Shown here piece by piece: positions 52,901 to 61,945 of a stretch of 64,000 nucleotides of DNA. Position 1 is the first letter of the stretch. Every line of letters starts with the position of its first letter. The notes beneath the pieces were generated by a model. The model had not been told where the DNA came from and made no database searches. It saw nothing but the letters and a program-made list of their open reading frames with translations. The DNA is from Alkalihalobacillus trypoxylicola (GTDB lineage Bacteria; Bacillota; Bacilli; Bacillales; Bacillaceae_D): NCBI RefSeq assembly GCF_001590785.1, contig NZ_LTAO01000023.1, forward strand, positions 390,100 to 454,099, given 5' to 3'. The translations under genes were made by a program, and so were the position numbers.

Positions 52901-52974
52901 TTTCTACAGCGAAACCGAACGGTACTCTCATTTCTTTTATTTTACCAACGTCAAGCGAGGATACCGGTAACTGA
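49945..52974 (+). CDS. Hybrid 7TM sensor histidine kinase with two kinase modules
   Basis: A 1009-residue membrane protein with TTG start 8 nt after GGGGGAGC. Order: N-terminal helix; external jelly-roll domain (about 45-185, e.g. GDWSFYP, VPSNWNG, VFVNGESIYKH) as in sugar-binding-like 7TMR-DISM receptors; about seven helices (about 200-400); a HisKA-like helix with ASTAHELRNPLHAV; and HATPase (LVENALKYTREG, GVGLGLSISQEF). A REC domain follows (phospho-Asp in IITDIMMPQMSG; LTALN; KPVE), then a second LytS/His_kinase-type module with WLQAQIKPHFLYNTLNSIA and its own HATPase (NALHHGV, DNGVGID). The downstream SARP-type regulator is the likely partner. The ligand may be a carbohydrate, inferred from the jelly-roll. 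Confidence 0.9.
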   Translation: MKRSSKYFVIFTFISVVLIIGLRIFWYDYHSNSVEQVEVKNGVADLTQIHLTGKYLNLTGDWSFYPNELVDPNQNHTTEETITVPSNWNGLIDSTNSINQGTYQLQIELPESFNQHLALRFYSIFSAAEVFVNGESIYKHNELHHGLNDRGFIRGPFHVHIPAEKESIELLIHVTNQQFPIRGGLANNVYLGSQEVIEEQTTFAYAMQLIVSITFLLHAIYSLVIYFILKDIRKKNFLLFAMMLLLFGASIILDDEVILQLPISIADANRLLLLLLIATLFVMVKLCSSIFQVSFKKWNHPNLLFYPLLIASIFIPIEYIHYWTMLQFLIFLLTIIFMLFLSIKAIFKGNYNGYFIFLFICSYLSNFIWGALLKSNVIQMPFYPLDYLLSMIFIMILFFKQHADTVEENKKQTEIILENEKKKDQFLASTAHELRNPLHAVIVVLEKVLADEKKPLSSKTRSELTLALDVSHHMKYTLNDLQDMSRLKDHNISLDIKPTYLYSLSNNIVEVLQLYAQGKAIKILNQIPRDFPAVNADPQRLFQVLFNLVENALKYTREGTIFIKAIQRDNKAIITIEDTGIGIPAKDLERISHPYTRGSNISDYDDHGGVGLGLSISQEFIALHKGTFSIESQVNKGTKITFSLTISEKQNQNIDSSSYSLPNHFIESIPFTHSDTSKEKIIVVDDNPINLQTIRIALSEQYDVTTFDNPENVLKLKNLYDYSLIITDIMMPQMSGYTLTKKIREHFTVTDLPILLLTALNHPSDIATGFQSGANDYLCKPVERHELTARVSTLIQLQHAIKDKVAKESAWLQAQIKPHFLYNTLNSIASLGHSNQDAMVELLFEFGNYLNRSFDSNNTKQLVPLEHEIELVNSYLSIQSIRFPAQFEVHWHMKTSRTAFIPPLVLQTLVENALHHGVLKNRQQDGRIDIKLEEIKKQLRLSIQDNGVGIDLLKVYKILASENPKEVGIYNAHKRLKRFNKAGLEISTAKPNGTLISFILPTSSEDTGN

Positions 52975-53072
52975 TTCATCTAAGTTTTTGTTGGATTTTT
53001 TGAGTACCAGAAGAGAAAAATCAATCATACTCGTATGAAACGATTACCGTATTTTTGAGGAGGGATTACTCT

Positions 53073-54203
53073 ATGAATATCGTATTATTTGATGATGAAC
53101 CATTAGCTCTAGACTATTTAGAGCATCAATTACGTTTAATCAAAGATATTAATATTATAGGTAAGTATACGTTTTTTGATCCCGAGAATATACAGCAGCA
53201 AATCAAAAATGCAGATGTCATTTTTTCAGATATTGAAATGGTTTCGGTAAATGGCTTAGACCTAGCTGAGATTATTTTGAAAGAAAAAAGAAATATCCCT
53301 ATTATATTCGTAACAGGCTTCGAGCAATATGCCGTTAAAGCATTTGAAATTAATGCCTTAGATTACTTATTAAAGCCTGTAACCGGAAGTAGGCTCAAAA
53401 AAACCTTTGAAAGAATTGAAGGATATTTTAAAGCAAGCAATAGAGATATAGCTCCTACTAAGCATCCATTACACATATCAGTTCTTGGAGATTTTTCCTT
53501 TCAATTACAGGATCAGCCTTCAGAGGTGATTAGTTGGCGCACCCACAACGCATGTCAGCTATTTTTATACTTATTGCACCATCACAATCAGGTTGTGACA
53601 AAGGACTATTTAATAGAGCTACTTTTCCCACATCTAGAGCTAGAGAAAGCTAAATCTCAAATATATGTGACGATTTATCAATTAAGACAAGCGATATCGA
53701 AATACAAAGAATATATTGAAATTTCTAGTATTCAAAGTGGTTATATACTCAAATTAAAAAACACTACGATTGATAAGGTTGTGTGGCAATCAAGATTAGA
53801 AAATGCCCCTGCGATTGAACCCCATACCATTACTCAGCATGAAGAAATTGCTGCTTTATATAAAGGGGATTACTTAAAAAGTATGGACTATGTTTGGGTA
53901 GACCAAGAGAGAATACATTTAGAGAAAAAATGGTTAACACATATTTCTAAAATAGCCGCTTATCATTTAGAAAACAATCTTGACCAAGCAGAATTCTGGT
54001 TTTTAATGATTTTACAAATCAATCCAGAGAACGAAGAGGCTCGCTTCACACTAATGAAAATATTTGCCCAAAAAAAGAATACAATGCTTCTTGATCAACA
54101 ATATTATCAATATGTAAAAGCGATGAGTGATTTGGAATTACCGATTAATCCTGAAATAGAGCAATGGTACAACCGTTATAAAAATAGCCCTTTTATATAT
54201 TAA
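53073..54203 (+). CDS. SARP-type response regulator (REC + OmpR-like HTH + BTAD)
   Basis: A 376-residue regulator. REC domain (about 1-120) with Asp53 in IFSDIEMVSVNGLD, TGF, and Lys in YLLKPV. A winged helix (about 130-225; CQLFLYLLHHHNQVVTKDYLIELLFP, SQIYVTIYQLRQAI, GYILKL) and a helical BTAD-like domain (about 235-360; LENNLDQAEFWFLMILQINPENEEARFTLMKIFAQ) follow, as in the SARP family. ATG 53073 follows GAGGAGG; the longer ORF starts inside that ribosome site. SARP proteins bind 11-bp-spaced direct repeats close to the -10; two such promoters lie on either side. Follows the kinase gene by 98 bp. Confidence 0.88.
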   Translation: MNIVLFDDEPLALDYLEHQLRLIKDINIIGKYTFFDPENIQQQIKNADVIFSDIEMVSVNGLDLAEIILKEKRNIPIIFVTGFEQYAVKAFEINALDYLLKPVTGSRLKKTFERIEGYFKASNRDIAPTKHPLHISVLGDFSFQLQDQPSEVISWRTHNACQLFLYLLHHHNQVVTKDYLIELLFPHLELEKAKSQIYVTIYQLRQAISKYKEYIEISSIQSGYILKLKNTTIDKVVWQSRLENAPAIEPHTITQHEEIAALYKGDYLKSMDYVWVDQERIHLEKKWLTHISKIAAYHLENNLDQAEFWFLMILQINPENEEARFTLMKIFAQKKNTMLLDQQYYQYVKAMSDLELPINPEIEQWYNRYKNSPFIY

Positions 54204-54210
54204 TGACAAA

Positions 54211-54252
54211 AAAGAAGAACGTTCCTTAAGAGGCACGTTCTTCTTTTGTTTT
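54211..54252. terminator. Bidirectional terminator between regulator and adhesin genes
   Basis: AAGAAGAACGTTCC - TTAAGA - GGCACGTTCTTCTT with T-runs on both strands; serves the regulator gene (plus) and the adhesin gene (minus). Confidence 0.92.
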
Positions 54253-54338
54253 TTAGTAGGTGAGCTACTGGAGAACCGGAAGACTTCAACGTATGGAATC
54301 CCATTAACTTTCCAAGCCCCACTTTTTAAGATAGTGTT

Positions 54339-57300
54339 TTAATGACTTTTTCTGGTTCTTCTTTTAATGTTCAGCAAAGCAAATCCAATTCCTACAATAA
54401 GCAATCCAATTAATAGATAATTAAACGAATGGGTTGCCGTATTTGGTAGGTTACCCTTTGGTTCATTTTTATTATTTTGAACGGCCTCCTGCTGATTATT
54501 TTCTGCTTTTTCTTCCTCTTGCTCTTCATCCTCCGTTACTGGGTTATACGTATTAATCAAATCAAATCCATTAACGGTCGTTGTATAATCTGCAACTGAA
54601 ACCTCATCAATAGAATATTCTATGAAAACACCGCTCTGGTCATAAGCTGGTAAATGTTCAAACTGATAATTCCAATCTGAAGCCTCTGTTACGGTTTGTG
54701 TTGCTACCTCATCCCCATTTGCATAAAGCTCAACAATAATAGAGTCTGGGCGTACTTCTTCATGATCATTTACCCACGTTTTTGTGCCTTCAACACTTGT
54801 TGTACCGACTCGTAGGTTCGTAATGTCATAGCCATTAATAATCGTTTCGTAGCCTTCAACAGGCTCCTCTTCAATCGTGTACGTGTACGCCTGACCTTCC
54901 TCATCGTAAGCTTCTAATTCTTCAAAGATGTACTGCCAATTTCCTTTCTCTGTTAACTGTGCTTCATCAAAACGTTCTCCATTTTGAAGTAAGTGCACGG
55001 TAATTGATTCTGGACGGTCGGCTGATTCATCGTCTAACCACGCCTTTGTTACCGGTACAGTTGTTTGTTCCGAGCGTGTATTCGTTAAATCATAACCCTC
55101 GACATCTGAGCGATAACCTGGTACTCCATGCTCGCTAATACGATAATCATAAAGAATTCCTTGCTCATCGTATTGGTCTAAATTCTCAAACTGATAACTC
55201 CAATCCGTATCAGATGTTACCATTTCGGTTGCAATGACGACCCCGTTTTGAAGGAGATTAACGATAATACTTTCCGGTCGGTCCGCTTCACGGTCATCTT
55301 TCCATGTTTTGTTTCCTTCTACATGGATAGTACCAACTCGTAGATTGGTAATGTCATAGCCATTAATGATTGCTTCGTATCCTGCTACCGGTGCTTCTTC
55401 TACCGTATATTCATAAGCGACCCCTTGCTCATCATATTGAGCTAAGTTTTCAAATTGGTATGACCAATCGTTCTCGACCGATACGGTTTCAGTTCCGATT
55501 ACCTCTCCATTTTGCAATACGTTAATCACAATGCTTTCTGGACGGTCTTCTGACTCATCATCCCACCACGTTTTTGTGCCTTCAACACTTGTTGTGCCGA
55601 TTCGTAAATTCGTAATGTCATAGCCATTGATCGTTGTTTCATAGCCTTCAACAGGCTCCTCTTCGATACTGTAGGTATACGCCTGACCTTCTTCATCATA
55701 AGCTTCTAGCTCATCAAAGGTGTACTGCCAGTTTCCGGCTTCGGATAGCTCGCCTTGGTCAAAGCGGTCTCCGTTTTGTAGCAAGTATACCGTAATCGAC
55801 TCTGGGCGTTCGGCTGATTCATCGTCTAACCAACCCTTTGTTACTGGTACCGCTGTTTGTTCCGAGCGTGTATTCGTTAAGTCATAACCCTCGACCTCTG
55901 AGCGATAGCCTGGTACGCCATGCTCGCTAATACGATAATCATAAAGAATTCCTTGCTCATCGTATTGGTTTAAGTTCTCAAACTGATAACTCCAATCTCT
56001 TTCAGCGGTTACTTCTTGTGTATCAATCACGACCCCGTTTTGAAGAAGATTAATCATAATACTTTCCGGTCGGTCCGCTTCACGATCATCTTTCCATGTT
56101 TTACTTCCGTCTACACGAGTAGTGCCAACTCGTAGATTGGTAATGTCATAGCCATTGATCGTCGCTTCATATCCTGCTACCGGTGCTTCTTCTACCGAAT
56201 ATAAATATGCGACCCCTTGCTCATCATATTGAGCTAAGTTTTCAAATTGGTACGTCCAATCGGTATCAACTGTTACTTCCTGTGTATCAATCACGACTCC
56301 ATTTTGAAGGAGGTTAACCTCGATTGACTCTGGGCGCTCTTCCGACTCATTGTCCCACCACGTTTTTGTGCCTTCAACACTTGTTGTGCCAACTCGTAAA
56401 TTCGTAATGTCATAGCCATTGATTGTCGTTTCATAGCCTTCTACTGGCTCTTCTTCAATACTGTAGGTGTAAACCTGACCTTCTTCATCGTAAGCTTCTA
56501 GCTCCTCAAAGGTATACTGCCAGTTTCCTGTCTCTGTTAGCTCTGCTTCATCAAAGCGGTCTCCGTTTTGAAGCAAATGTACGGTAATCGACTCTGGGCG
56601 CTCGGCTGATTCATCGTCTAACCAACCCTTTGTTACTGGTACCGCTATTTGTTCGGAGCGTATATTCGTTAAATCATAGCCCTCGACCTCAGTGCGATAA
56701 CCTGGTACGCCATGCTCGCTTACACGATAATCATAAGAAACTCCAAGCTCATCGTATTGATTTAAATTCTCAAATTGATAACTCCAATCCGTATCAGCTG
56801 TTACTTCTTGTGTATTAATCACCACTTCGTTTTGAAGGAGATTAACGAAAATGCTTTCCGGGCGGTCTGCTTCACGGTCATCTTTCCAAGTTTTACTTCC
56901 TTCTACAATAGTAGTGCCAACTCGTAAATTGGTGATATCATATCCGTCGATGGTCGCTTCATATCCTGTAACAGGTACTTCCTCCACTGTATATAGATAA
57001 GCGGCTCCTTGCTCATCATACTGAGCTAAATTTTCAAATTGGTACGTCCAATCGGTATCAACTGTTACTTCCTGTGTATCAATCACGACTCCATTTTGAA
57101 GGAGATTAACCTCGATAGACTCTGGTCGGTCTTCCGACTCATCATCCCACCACGTTTTTGTACCTTCAACACTTGTTATGCCGACTCGTAGATTTGTAAT
57201 GTCATAGCCATTGATCGTCGTTTCATAGCCTTGAACAGGCTCCTCTTCGATCGTGTATGTGTAAGCCTGACCTTCTTCATCGTAAGCTTCTAACTCATCA

Positions 57301-60300
57301 AAGGTATATTGCCAGTTTCCAATCTCTGTGATCTCAGCTTCATCAAAGCGATCTCCGTTTTGAAGTAAGTGTACGGTAATCGACTCTGGGCGGTCTGCTG
57401 ATTCATCATCTAACCACGACTTCGTTACCGGTACAGATGTTTCTCCAGTACGAATATTCGTCACTGTATAGGTATTGTCTATTTTGGATATTTCATTTTT
57501 ATACCCATCTATTTGTTCCTCTATTAGTTCATATTCTAACTCATTTCCATCAATATCTGTTTCATCGACTGGCTGAAAGGAAGCTTGCCAATCATTTGCT
57601 TCATTTAACGTAAGCGTCTCTATTTCATCGTCACCTAGCATAAGAATGACAGTCACACTATCCTCAGAAGATCCCTTCCATATCTTTTCTACATTAAATA
57701 TCACTTGATCTGGAATATACGTATTCGTTACTTCAAACGTAAGATCCTCTCTCACAATAGTAGAAGCATAGGAGGTCATATCTTCTTCAACCAGTGTATA
57801 CTCTAAATCATTTAGATACTTATCCGTTTTATCGACTGGACTAAAAGAAGCATGCCAATCATTCCCCTCTGTTAATGTCACAGATTCTACTTCATCACCA
57901 TCTAACATAAGTGAGAGAGTTACGGAATCCGCACGTTTACCAATCCAGTTTTTCTCTACATCAAAAGTAATCAGCTCTGGAATATATGTGTTGGTAACTG
58001 TAAACGAATTTTCATCTCTTGTAATAACACTTTCATAATTCTCTATTTCTTCTTCTTCCAAAACATAAAGATATGGCTCATCATTTTCATCTAGCTCATC
58101 GACATCCTGGAAAACATATTTCCAGTCATTCTCTTCATTCAATATTGCCGTTTCCAAAATCGTACCATCCAACGTTAAATGAACGGTCGCTTCCTCCTGT
58201 GAAACACCATCCCAAACTTTTTCTACATCAAAACGGACCATTCCAGCTTCTACAGGCCCTCTTCTATTCTCTACTTCGACTAATTGATAGCCGTGCTCTG
58301 GATTAATTTGATTTCTTTCAAGAGTAAATCGAACATCACCTGGATTTTGATAGCCGGGTAATGGAACTTCCTGTAAAACGTACGTTCCTTCAGCTATCGG
58401 AAAGCCCATATCCCAAGTTCCTTCATCATCCGTTACCCCTGAAATTAAAGCTCGACTACGATTGTTTTCGTTATATAGTGTAAAAGCTACACCAGGTAAT
58501 AGAATATTAGATTCTTCATCTGTTTTCATCACCTTAAAGTTAACCTTTGCGGCTGAGCCTTGATTTCCATGGCGGAAATTGGCTAAATAAAAACCAGCTT
58601 GCCCTTGTGTTCCTTCCGTGCTCCAATAAGACATCGTCACATCATTTTTTAGCTCAGCACCATTTTCACCGAAGAAATACGTATCATAGACAATTAAATA
58701 AGCACTGTCAATTTCGTCTTGATTAATGGTCAGGACAAAGGTTCCTTCCTTATTATCCACATCCAAAGTATAAAACGAAGGATCAACTAGTTCCCTACTT
58801 TCCGTAGGTGTAGTACCTGTACCAGTTAAGGTAACTTCATACACCCTAAAAGAATCTTCTACATACATTTGGTTAGGATAATCTTCATCATCTTTTCCTA
58901 CTACATCTGTAATGACAACATTTCTTAATACTGACTGGCCATAATTTAACTTCAATTCCCATTCAATATTTCTAGAATTACTTGGGAAATTCGGGTCTCT
59001 TACACCTTTTTCAATTCTAGTTTCGGTATAAGCAACGGTAACGGTTCTTTCCCATTCTGCAACCATTGTTTCATTATTTAAAAGCTGTGCCTTGTTTGTA
59101 ATTCGCACATTGTCAGGTGTCATCGCAAATGTAAGGTCAGCATCTTCGGTCGTATAAGTAATTCGATAGGCTTCATCTATTTCACCTAAAGTTACTCTAA
59201 TTTCATGATCCTCGGTAGCCTCATTAGCAACTTGTTCCTTTTCACCATCACCCGTAACCGTTCCATTTGGATGAATGATTAATTTTTCTTTATAAATCTC
59301 TAACACTTTTTGTGATTCTGGAAGCGTGTCAATAAAGACCGCATTCTCTAAAGAGTTCAGATTATAATTAATTCCTACTTCCCAATGAAAGGTTTTCGTT
59401 CCGTAATTATAATGACCATTTTTATAGCCACTGTTTCTCTGTTCTTCTCGTACTCTCACTGTGCTACTATCACTTGGATTAATAGGAAGTCCTGAATCAA
59501 TAATGTTTATTTGATTATGATATTCACGATTGTTATTTCCAACATCCCTTATATCATAATCCGTGATATAGGTTACTTCTATGCGCTCACTCACTTCATT
59601 CAATAATTCAATTCGAAAACCAGACTTATCTAGGTTAGTTAAACGATAGTCAATGTCCTCTTCTAACTCGTCTCCACCTACTGCTACAACCAATGTTTCT
59701 GGTCGTAACGTTAAATTGCTATGTGTGAATACATCATCGAGTACGGTCCCGGCATCAAGCGTATAACCCGCTTGATTCGCTACAATACGCCAAGAAATCG
59801 TTTTATCCTGATAATTAATGCCATTATTCGTTTTATTTAACATAAAGTTATTTTTTGAATAAGTAGCCGTTTCGTTTACAGAATTATCTGGTCTATCCTC
59901 ACGTGTAACCGTATTATGAATTCTCATCGTATCTGTAATATACGTATCTGGCCCCGGCTCAGTACTATAAGTAATCACATAAGGCTTCGTAACATCCTGA
60001 TTAAATTGGATGGTAAAGCCATTTGCAGTTGTTGTAACTTGATATTGATTGGAATCAACAACCGTTGTTCCATCTTCCTCATATACAGTAATACCGTTTA
60101 CACCATTTACTAGTACATGCTGTGCCGTTCCACTACTACTTCCCCCTGAAACCGTCCACTGATCGGTAAGAATCGCTTGAGCCTGTGGAATATTTCGGTT
60201 ATTAAAGTTATAACGAATCGTCCAATCTGTTGTAAGATCGTTATTTACATGATGCTGTTTCGTTAATGGATCACCATATTGCGAGCGCACCGTTTCTGTG

Positions 60301-61757
60301 ACGGTCCTCCCACTTCCACTCGCTTCATTCACAAATTCCGCCCAATTTTCATCACCCGGATCGGTAATTTCCGTTTTATAACGAATCTCATACGCTCTCC
60401 TTGGATTATTAGGAAGGTCTAGCGACAGGGATAAACCGTCAGCAGCAATCGTCGGTGTGACGGAAACGATATCTCCCAGTGTTCTTTCACCTGTTGGGGT
60501 AACGATGACTTCCTGCACCACAATAGAATCTGAAAGAAATTGATGATTATTTTCCTGGAGTGTATCTACAAAATGCAACGTATCATTAGAATCACCTAAA
60601 TTGGTATTCATTCTGACAGTCCAATCAATTTCCTGGCTATCTCTACCATCACGATCAGGTGTACCGACTTTTTCTAGTGCTGACCCACCCTTAGGTCTAA
60701 ATGTTAAGGAAATCATATCTCCACCAGGTAAAGCCACATCCTCGACCCAATCCTTTCCTGCTGCAGAAAGTGTCGCTCCAATATCGAAATAAGAGCCTGG
60801 ATCAATCGCTACCCCTTGCCCTAATTCATCACGAATTTGATCATTAAAGGTAACGATTAACTCATGATTTTCATTCATCGATAATGTACCTAGTTCTCCA
60901 AAGTCGATACCATTTGGAAAGGTCACATTCTGAAACACATCTGGTAAAGGCAAGACCAATGTCGTACCAGGACCGTAATAATGCCCAGCTGGTAAATCAA
61001 GCTGAAAACGTAGAGAAACATCATCTCCATCCTCAGCCTCGGCCTCGTTTTCTACTACGACGCCATTTATTCTAAATGTCACTTGATGAATAACATCTTC
61101 ACTCATCACTGGTTCAAACTCTTCTGTTGAGAATGTAGTAATAGAGCCCTCTTCTTCGGTTTCTATAATTTCTAATTCTCTATCCGAAGTAGGATTAGTC
61201 TCTTCATCCACCAATTCCTCTAACGTTTCTTCTGACTCCTCATCTATTAGCTCCTCTGAAGCTTCCCCTTTAGCTTCTTCTTGAGCTGTTTCTTCTGCTT
61301 GCTCTGATTCTTCATCCTCAGCACTTACTGGACGATCGATTACAGCAGAGAAAACAAAATGGGAGGATTCCTCTATGTTTTCATCTTGTGCGACAAGCTC
61401 CACTTTAAGGGTTCCATTGCTGTTGACATAATAATGACCTAAAGTTTTCTCGCCGCTTGAATCAGTAATAGCATTTGATAAATTCTCAACACTCAGCTGT
61501 TCAGGTAATGAAATGGTTTGTTGATAACCATCCGACAAATCGATTCCATCTGTCGACCCATGCACTTGAACAGAAACTTCTTCTAAATCTGTTGATAACA
61601 AATCTACATTCTGACCAGCACCATCTACGATTTTTATCGTATCAATAAAACCTTGAGTATAATCTTCAGCAGAAATTCTCATGGGCTGTACATATGTAGC
61701 TATTGTCTGAAAAATAAGCAAAAACACTAACACCATACTTAATTTCCGACTATTCAT
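54339..61757 (-). CDS. Giant Cna-B-repeat cell-wall adhesin
   Basis: A 2472-residue surface protein. Signal peptide (about 1-30); acidic spacer (Glu/Ala-rich, about 150-215); several Ig-like adhesin modules of the MSCRAMM type (about 230-1065, e.g. LDLPAGHYYGPG, WTVRMNTNLGDSNDTLHF); a SpaA-like domain (VNFKVMKTDEESNILLPGVAFTLY, about 1079-1170); three divergent Cna-B domains (VEKVWDG, VEKNWIG, VEKIWKG); and eleven more regular Cna-B domains (about 1435-2400, each near 88 residues). It ends with LPNTA, a helix and a basic tail. Cna-B domains often carry internal isopeptide bonds; the Lys (TKTW, TKSW) and Glu (YTIEEEPV) positions fit. The ATG at 61757 follows GAAAGGTGG. Probably a biofilm or attachment protein. 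Confidence 0.93.
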   Translation of the reverse strand: MNSRKLSMVLVFLLIFQTIATYVQPMRISAEDYTQGFIDTIKIVDGAGQNVDLLSTDLEEVSVQVHGSTDGIDLSDGYQQTISLPEQLSVENLSNAITDSSGEKTLGHYYVNSNGTLKVELVAQDENIEESSHFVFSAVIDRPVSAEDEESEQAEETAQEEAKGEASEELIDEESEETLEELVDEETNPTSDRELEIIETEEEGSITTFSTEEFEPVMSEDVIHQVTFRINGVVVENEAEAEDGDDVSLRFQLDLPAGHYYGPGTTLVLPLPDVFQNVTFPNGIDFGELGTLSMNENHELIVTFNDQIRDELGQGVAIDPGSYFDIGATLSAAGKDWVEDVALPGGDMISLTFRPKGGSALEKVGTPDRDGRDSQEIDWTVRMNTNLGDSNDTLHFVDTLQENNHQFLSDSIVVQEVIVTPTGERTLGDIVSVTPTIAADGLSLSLDLPNNPRRAYEIRYKTEITDPGDENWAEFVNEASGSGRTVTETVRSQYGDPLTKQHHVNNDLTTDWTIRYNFNNRNIPQAQAILTDQWTVSGGSSSGTAQHVLVNGVNGITVYEEDGTTVVDSNQYQVTTTANGFTIQFNQDVTKPYVITYSTEPGPDTYITDTMRIHNTVTREDRPDNSVNETATYSKNNFMLNKTNNGINYQDKTISWRIVANQAGYTLDAGTVLDDVFTHSNLTLRPETLVVAVGGDELEEDIDYRLTNLDKSGFRIELLNEVSERIEVTYITDYDIRDVGNNNREYHNQINIIDSGLPINPSDSSTVRVREEQRNSGYKNGHYNYGTKTFHWEVGINYNLNSLENAVFIDTLPESQKVLEIYKEKLIIHPNGTVTGDGEKEQVANEATEDHEIRVTLGEIDEAYRITYTTEDADLTFAMTPDNVRITNKAQLLNNETMVAEWERTVTVAYTETRIEKGVRDPNFPSNSRNIEWELKLNYGQSVLRNVVITDVVGKDDEDYPNQMYVEDSFRVYEVTLTGTGTTPTESRELVDPSFYTLDVDNKEGTFVLTINQDEIDSAYLIVYDTYFFGENGAELKNDVTMSYWSTEGTQGQAGFYLANFRHGNQGSAAKVNFKVMKTDEESNILLPGVAFTLYNENNRSRALISGVTDDEGTWDMGFPIAEGTYVLQEVPLPGYQNPGDVRFTLERNQINPEHGYQLVEVENRRGPVEAGMVRFDVEKVWDGVSQEEATVHLTLDGTILETAILNEENDWKYVFQDVDELDENDEPYLYVLEEEEIENYESVITRDENSFTVTNTYIPELITFDVEKNWIGKRADSVTLSLMLDGDEVESVTLTEGNDWHASFSPVDKTDKYLNDLEYTLVEEDMTSYASTIVREDLTFEVTNTYIPDQVIFNVEKIWKGSSEDSVTVILMLGDDEIETLTLNEANDWQASFQPVDETDIDGNELEYELIEEQIDGYKNEISKIDNTYTVTNIRTGETSVPVTKSWLDDESADRPESITVHLLQNGDRFDEAEITEIGNWQYTFDELEAYDEEGQAYTYTIEEEPVQGYETTINGYDITNLRVGITSVEGTKTWWDDESEDRPESIEVNLLQNGVVIDTQEVTVDTDWTYQFENLAQYDEQGAAYLYTVEEVPVTGYEATIDGYDITNLRVGTTIVEGSKTWKDDREADRPESIFVNLLQNEVVINTQEVTADTDWSYQFENLNQYDELGVSYDYRVSEHGVPGYRTEVEGYDLTNIRSEQIAVPVTKGWLDDESAERPESITVHLLQNGDRFDEAELTETGNWQYTFEELEAYDEEGQVYTYSIEEEPVEGYETTINGYDITNLRVGTTSVEGTKTWWDNESEERPESIEVNLLQNGVVIDTQEVTVDTDWTYQFENLAQYDEQGVAYLYSVEEAPVAGYEATINGYDITNLRVGTTRVDGSKTWKDDREADRPESIMINLLQNGVVIDTQEVTAERDWSYQFENLNQYDEQGILYDYRISEHGVPGYRSEVEGYDLTNTRSEQTAVPVTKGWLDDESAERPESITVYLLQNGDRFDQGELSEAGNWQYTFDELEAYDEEGQAYTYSIEEEPVEGYETTINGYDITNLRIGTTSVEGTKTWWDDESEDRPESIVINVLQNGEVIGTETVSVENDWSYQFENLAQYDEQGVAYEYTVEEAPVAGYEAIINGYDITNLRVGTIHVEGNKTWKDDREADRPESIIVNLLQNGVVIATEMVTSDTDWSYQFENLDQYDEQGILYDYRISEHGVPGYRSDVEGYDLTNTRSEQTTVPVTKAWLDDESADRPESITVHLLQNGERFDEAQLTEKGNWQYIFEELEAYDEEGQAYTYTIEEEPVEGYETIINGYDITNLRVGTTSVEGTKTWVNDHEEVRPDSIIVELYANGDEVATQTVTEASDWNYQFEHLPAYDQSGVFIEYSIDEVSVADYTTTVNGFDLINTYNPVTEDEEQEEEKAENNQQEAVQNNKNEPKGNLPNTATHSFNYLLIGLLIVGIGFALLNIKRRTRKSH
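55049..57430 (-). repeat. 792-bp higher-order repeat in the adhesin gene
   Basis: The eleven regular Cna-B domains follow the order A-B-C three times, then A-B'. A begins VPVTKxWLDDES, B begins VEGTKTWWDDES, C begins with a variable lead and KTWKDDREADRPES. The landmark TTACYGG in type A occurs at 57425, 56633, 55841 and 55049 (plus-strand coordinates), i.e. three exact steps of 792 bp = 264 codons = 3 x 88. The constant length points to recent duplication of the three-domain block or strong selection on phase. Confidence 0.92.
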
Positions 61758-61799
61758 CACTTTCCACCTTTCTTTTTACAATCTTTCATACAAGAAACC

Positions 61800-61835
61800 A
61801 TTAAACTAAAAAGTCCTATACAAATTCTGTACAAA
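61800..61835 (-). promoter_or_regulatory. SARP-type promoter of the adhesin gene
   Basis: Minus strand TTTGTACAGAA followed at once by TTTGTATAGGA (61835-61814), then 8 nt, then -10 TTTAAT (61805-61800). The first repeat equals those of the exopolysaccharide promoter and the second differs at two positions. Predicted leader is about 35 nt. Confidence 0.78.
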
Positions 61836-61887
61836 ATAGTGAAAATAATGGATAAATAGGTCGATTTATTTTTTAATCGAATAAAAA

Positions 61888-61945
61888 AGAGCGATTTACC
61901 GCTCTAAAAAATGAAAAAAACACTCAAAAAACCGAGTGTTTAAAG
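61888..61945 (-). terminator. Two tandem minus-strand terminators upstream of the adhesin promoter
   Basis: AACACTC-GGTTTTTT-GAGTGTT followed by seven T, then AGAGCG-GTAAAT-CGCTCT followed by six T, both reading leftward. No minus-strand gene is visible upstream in this window; an unannotated small RNA or insulation from repeat-derived transcripts would explain them. Confidence 0.75.
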
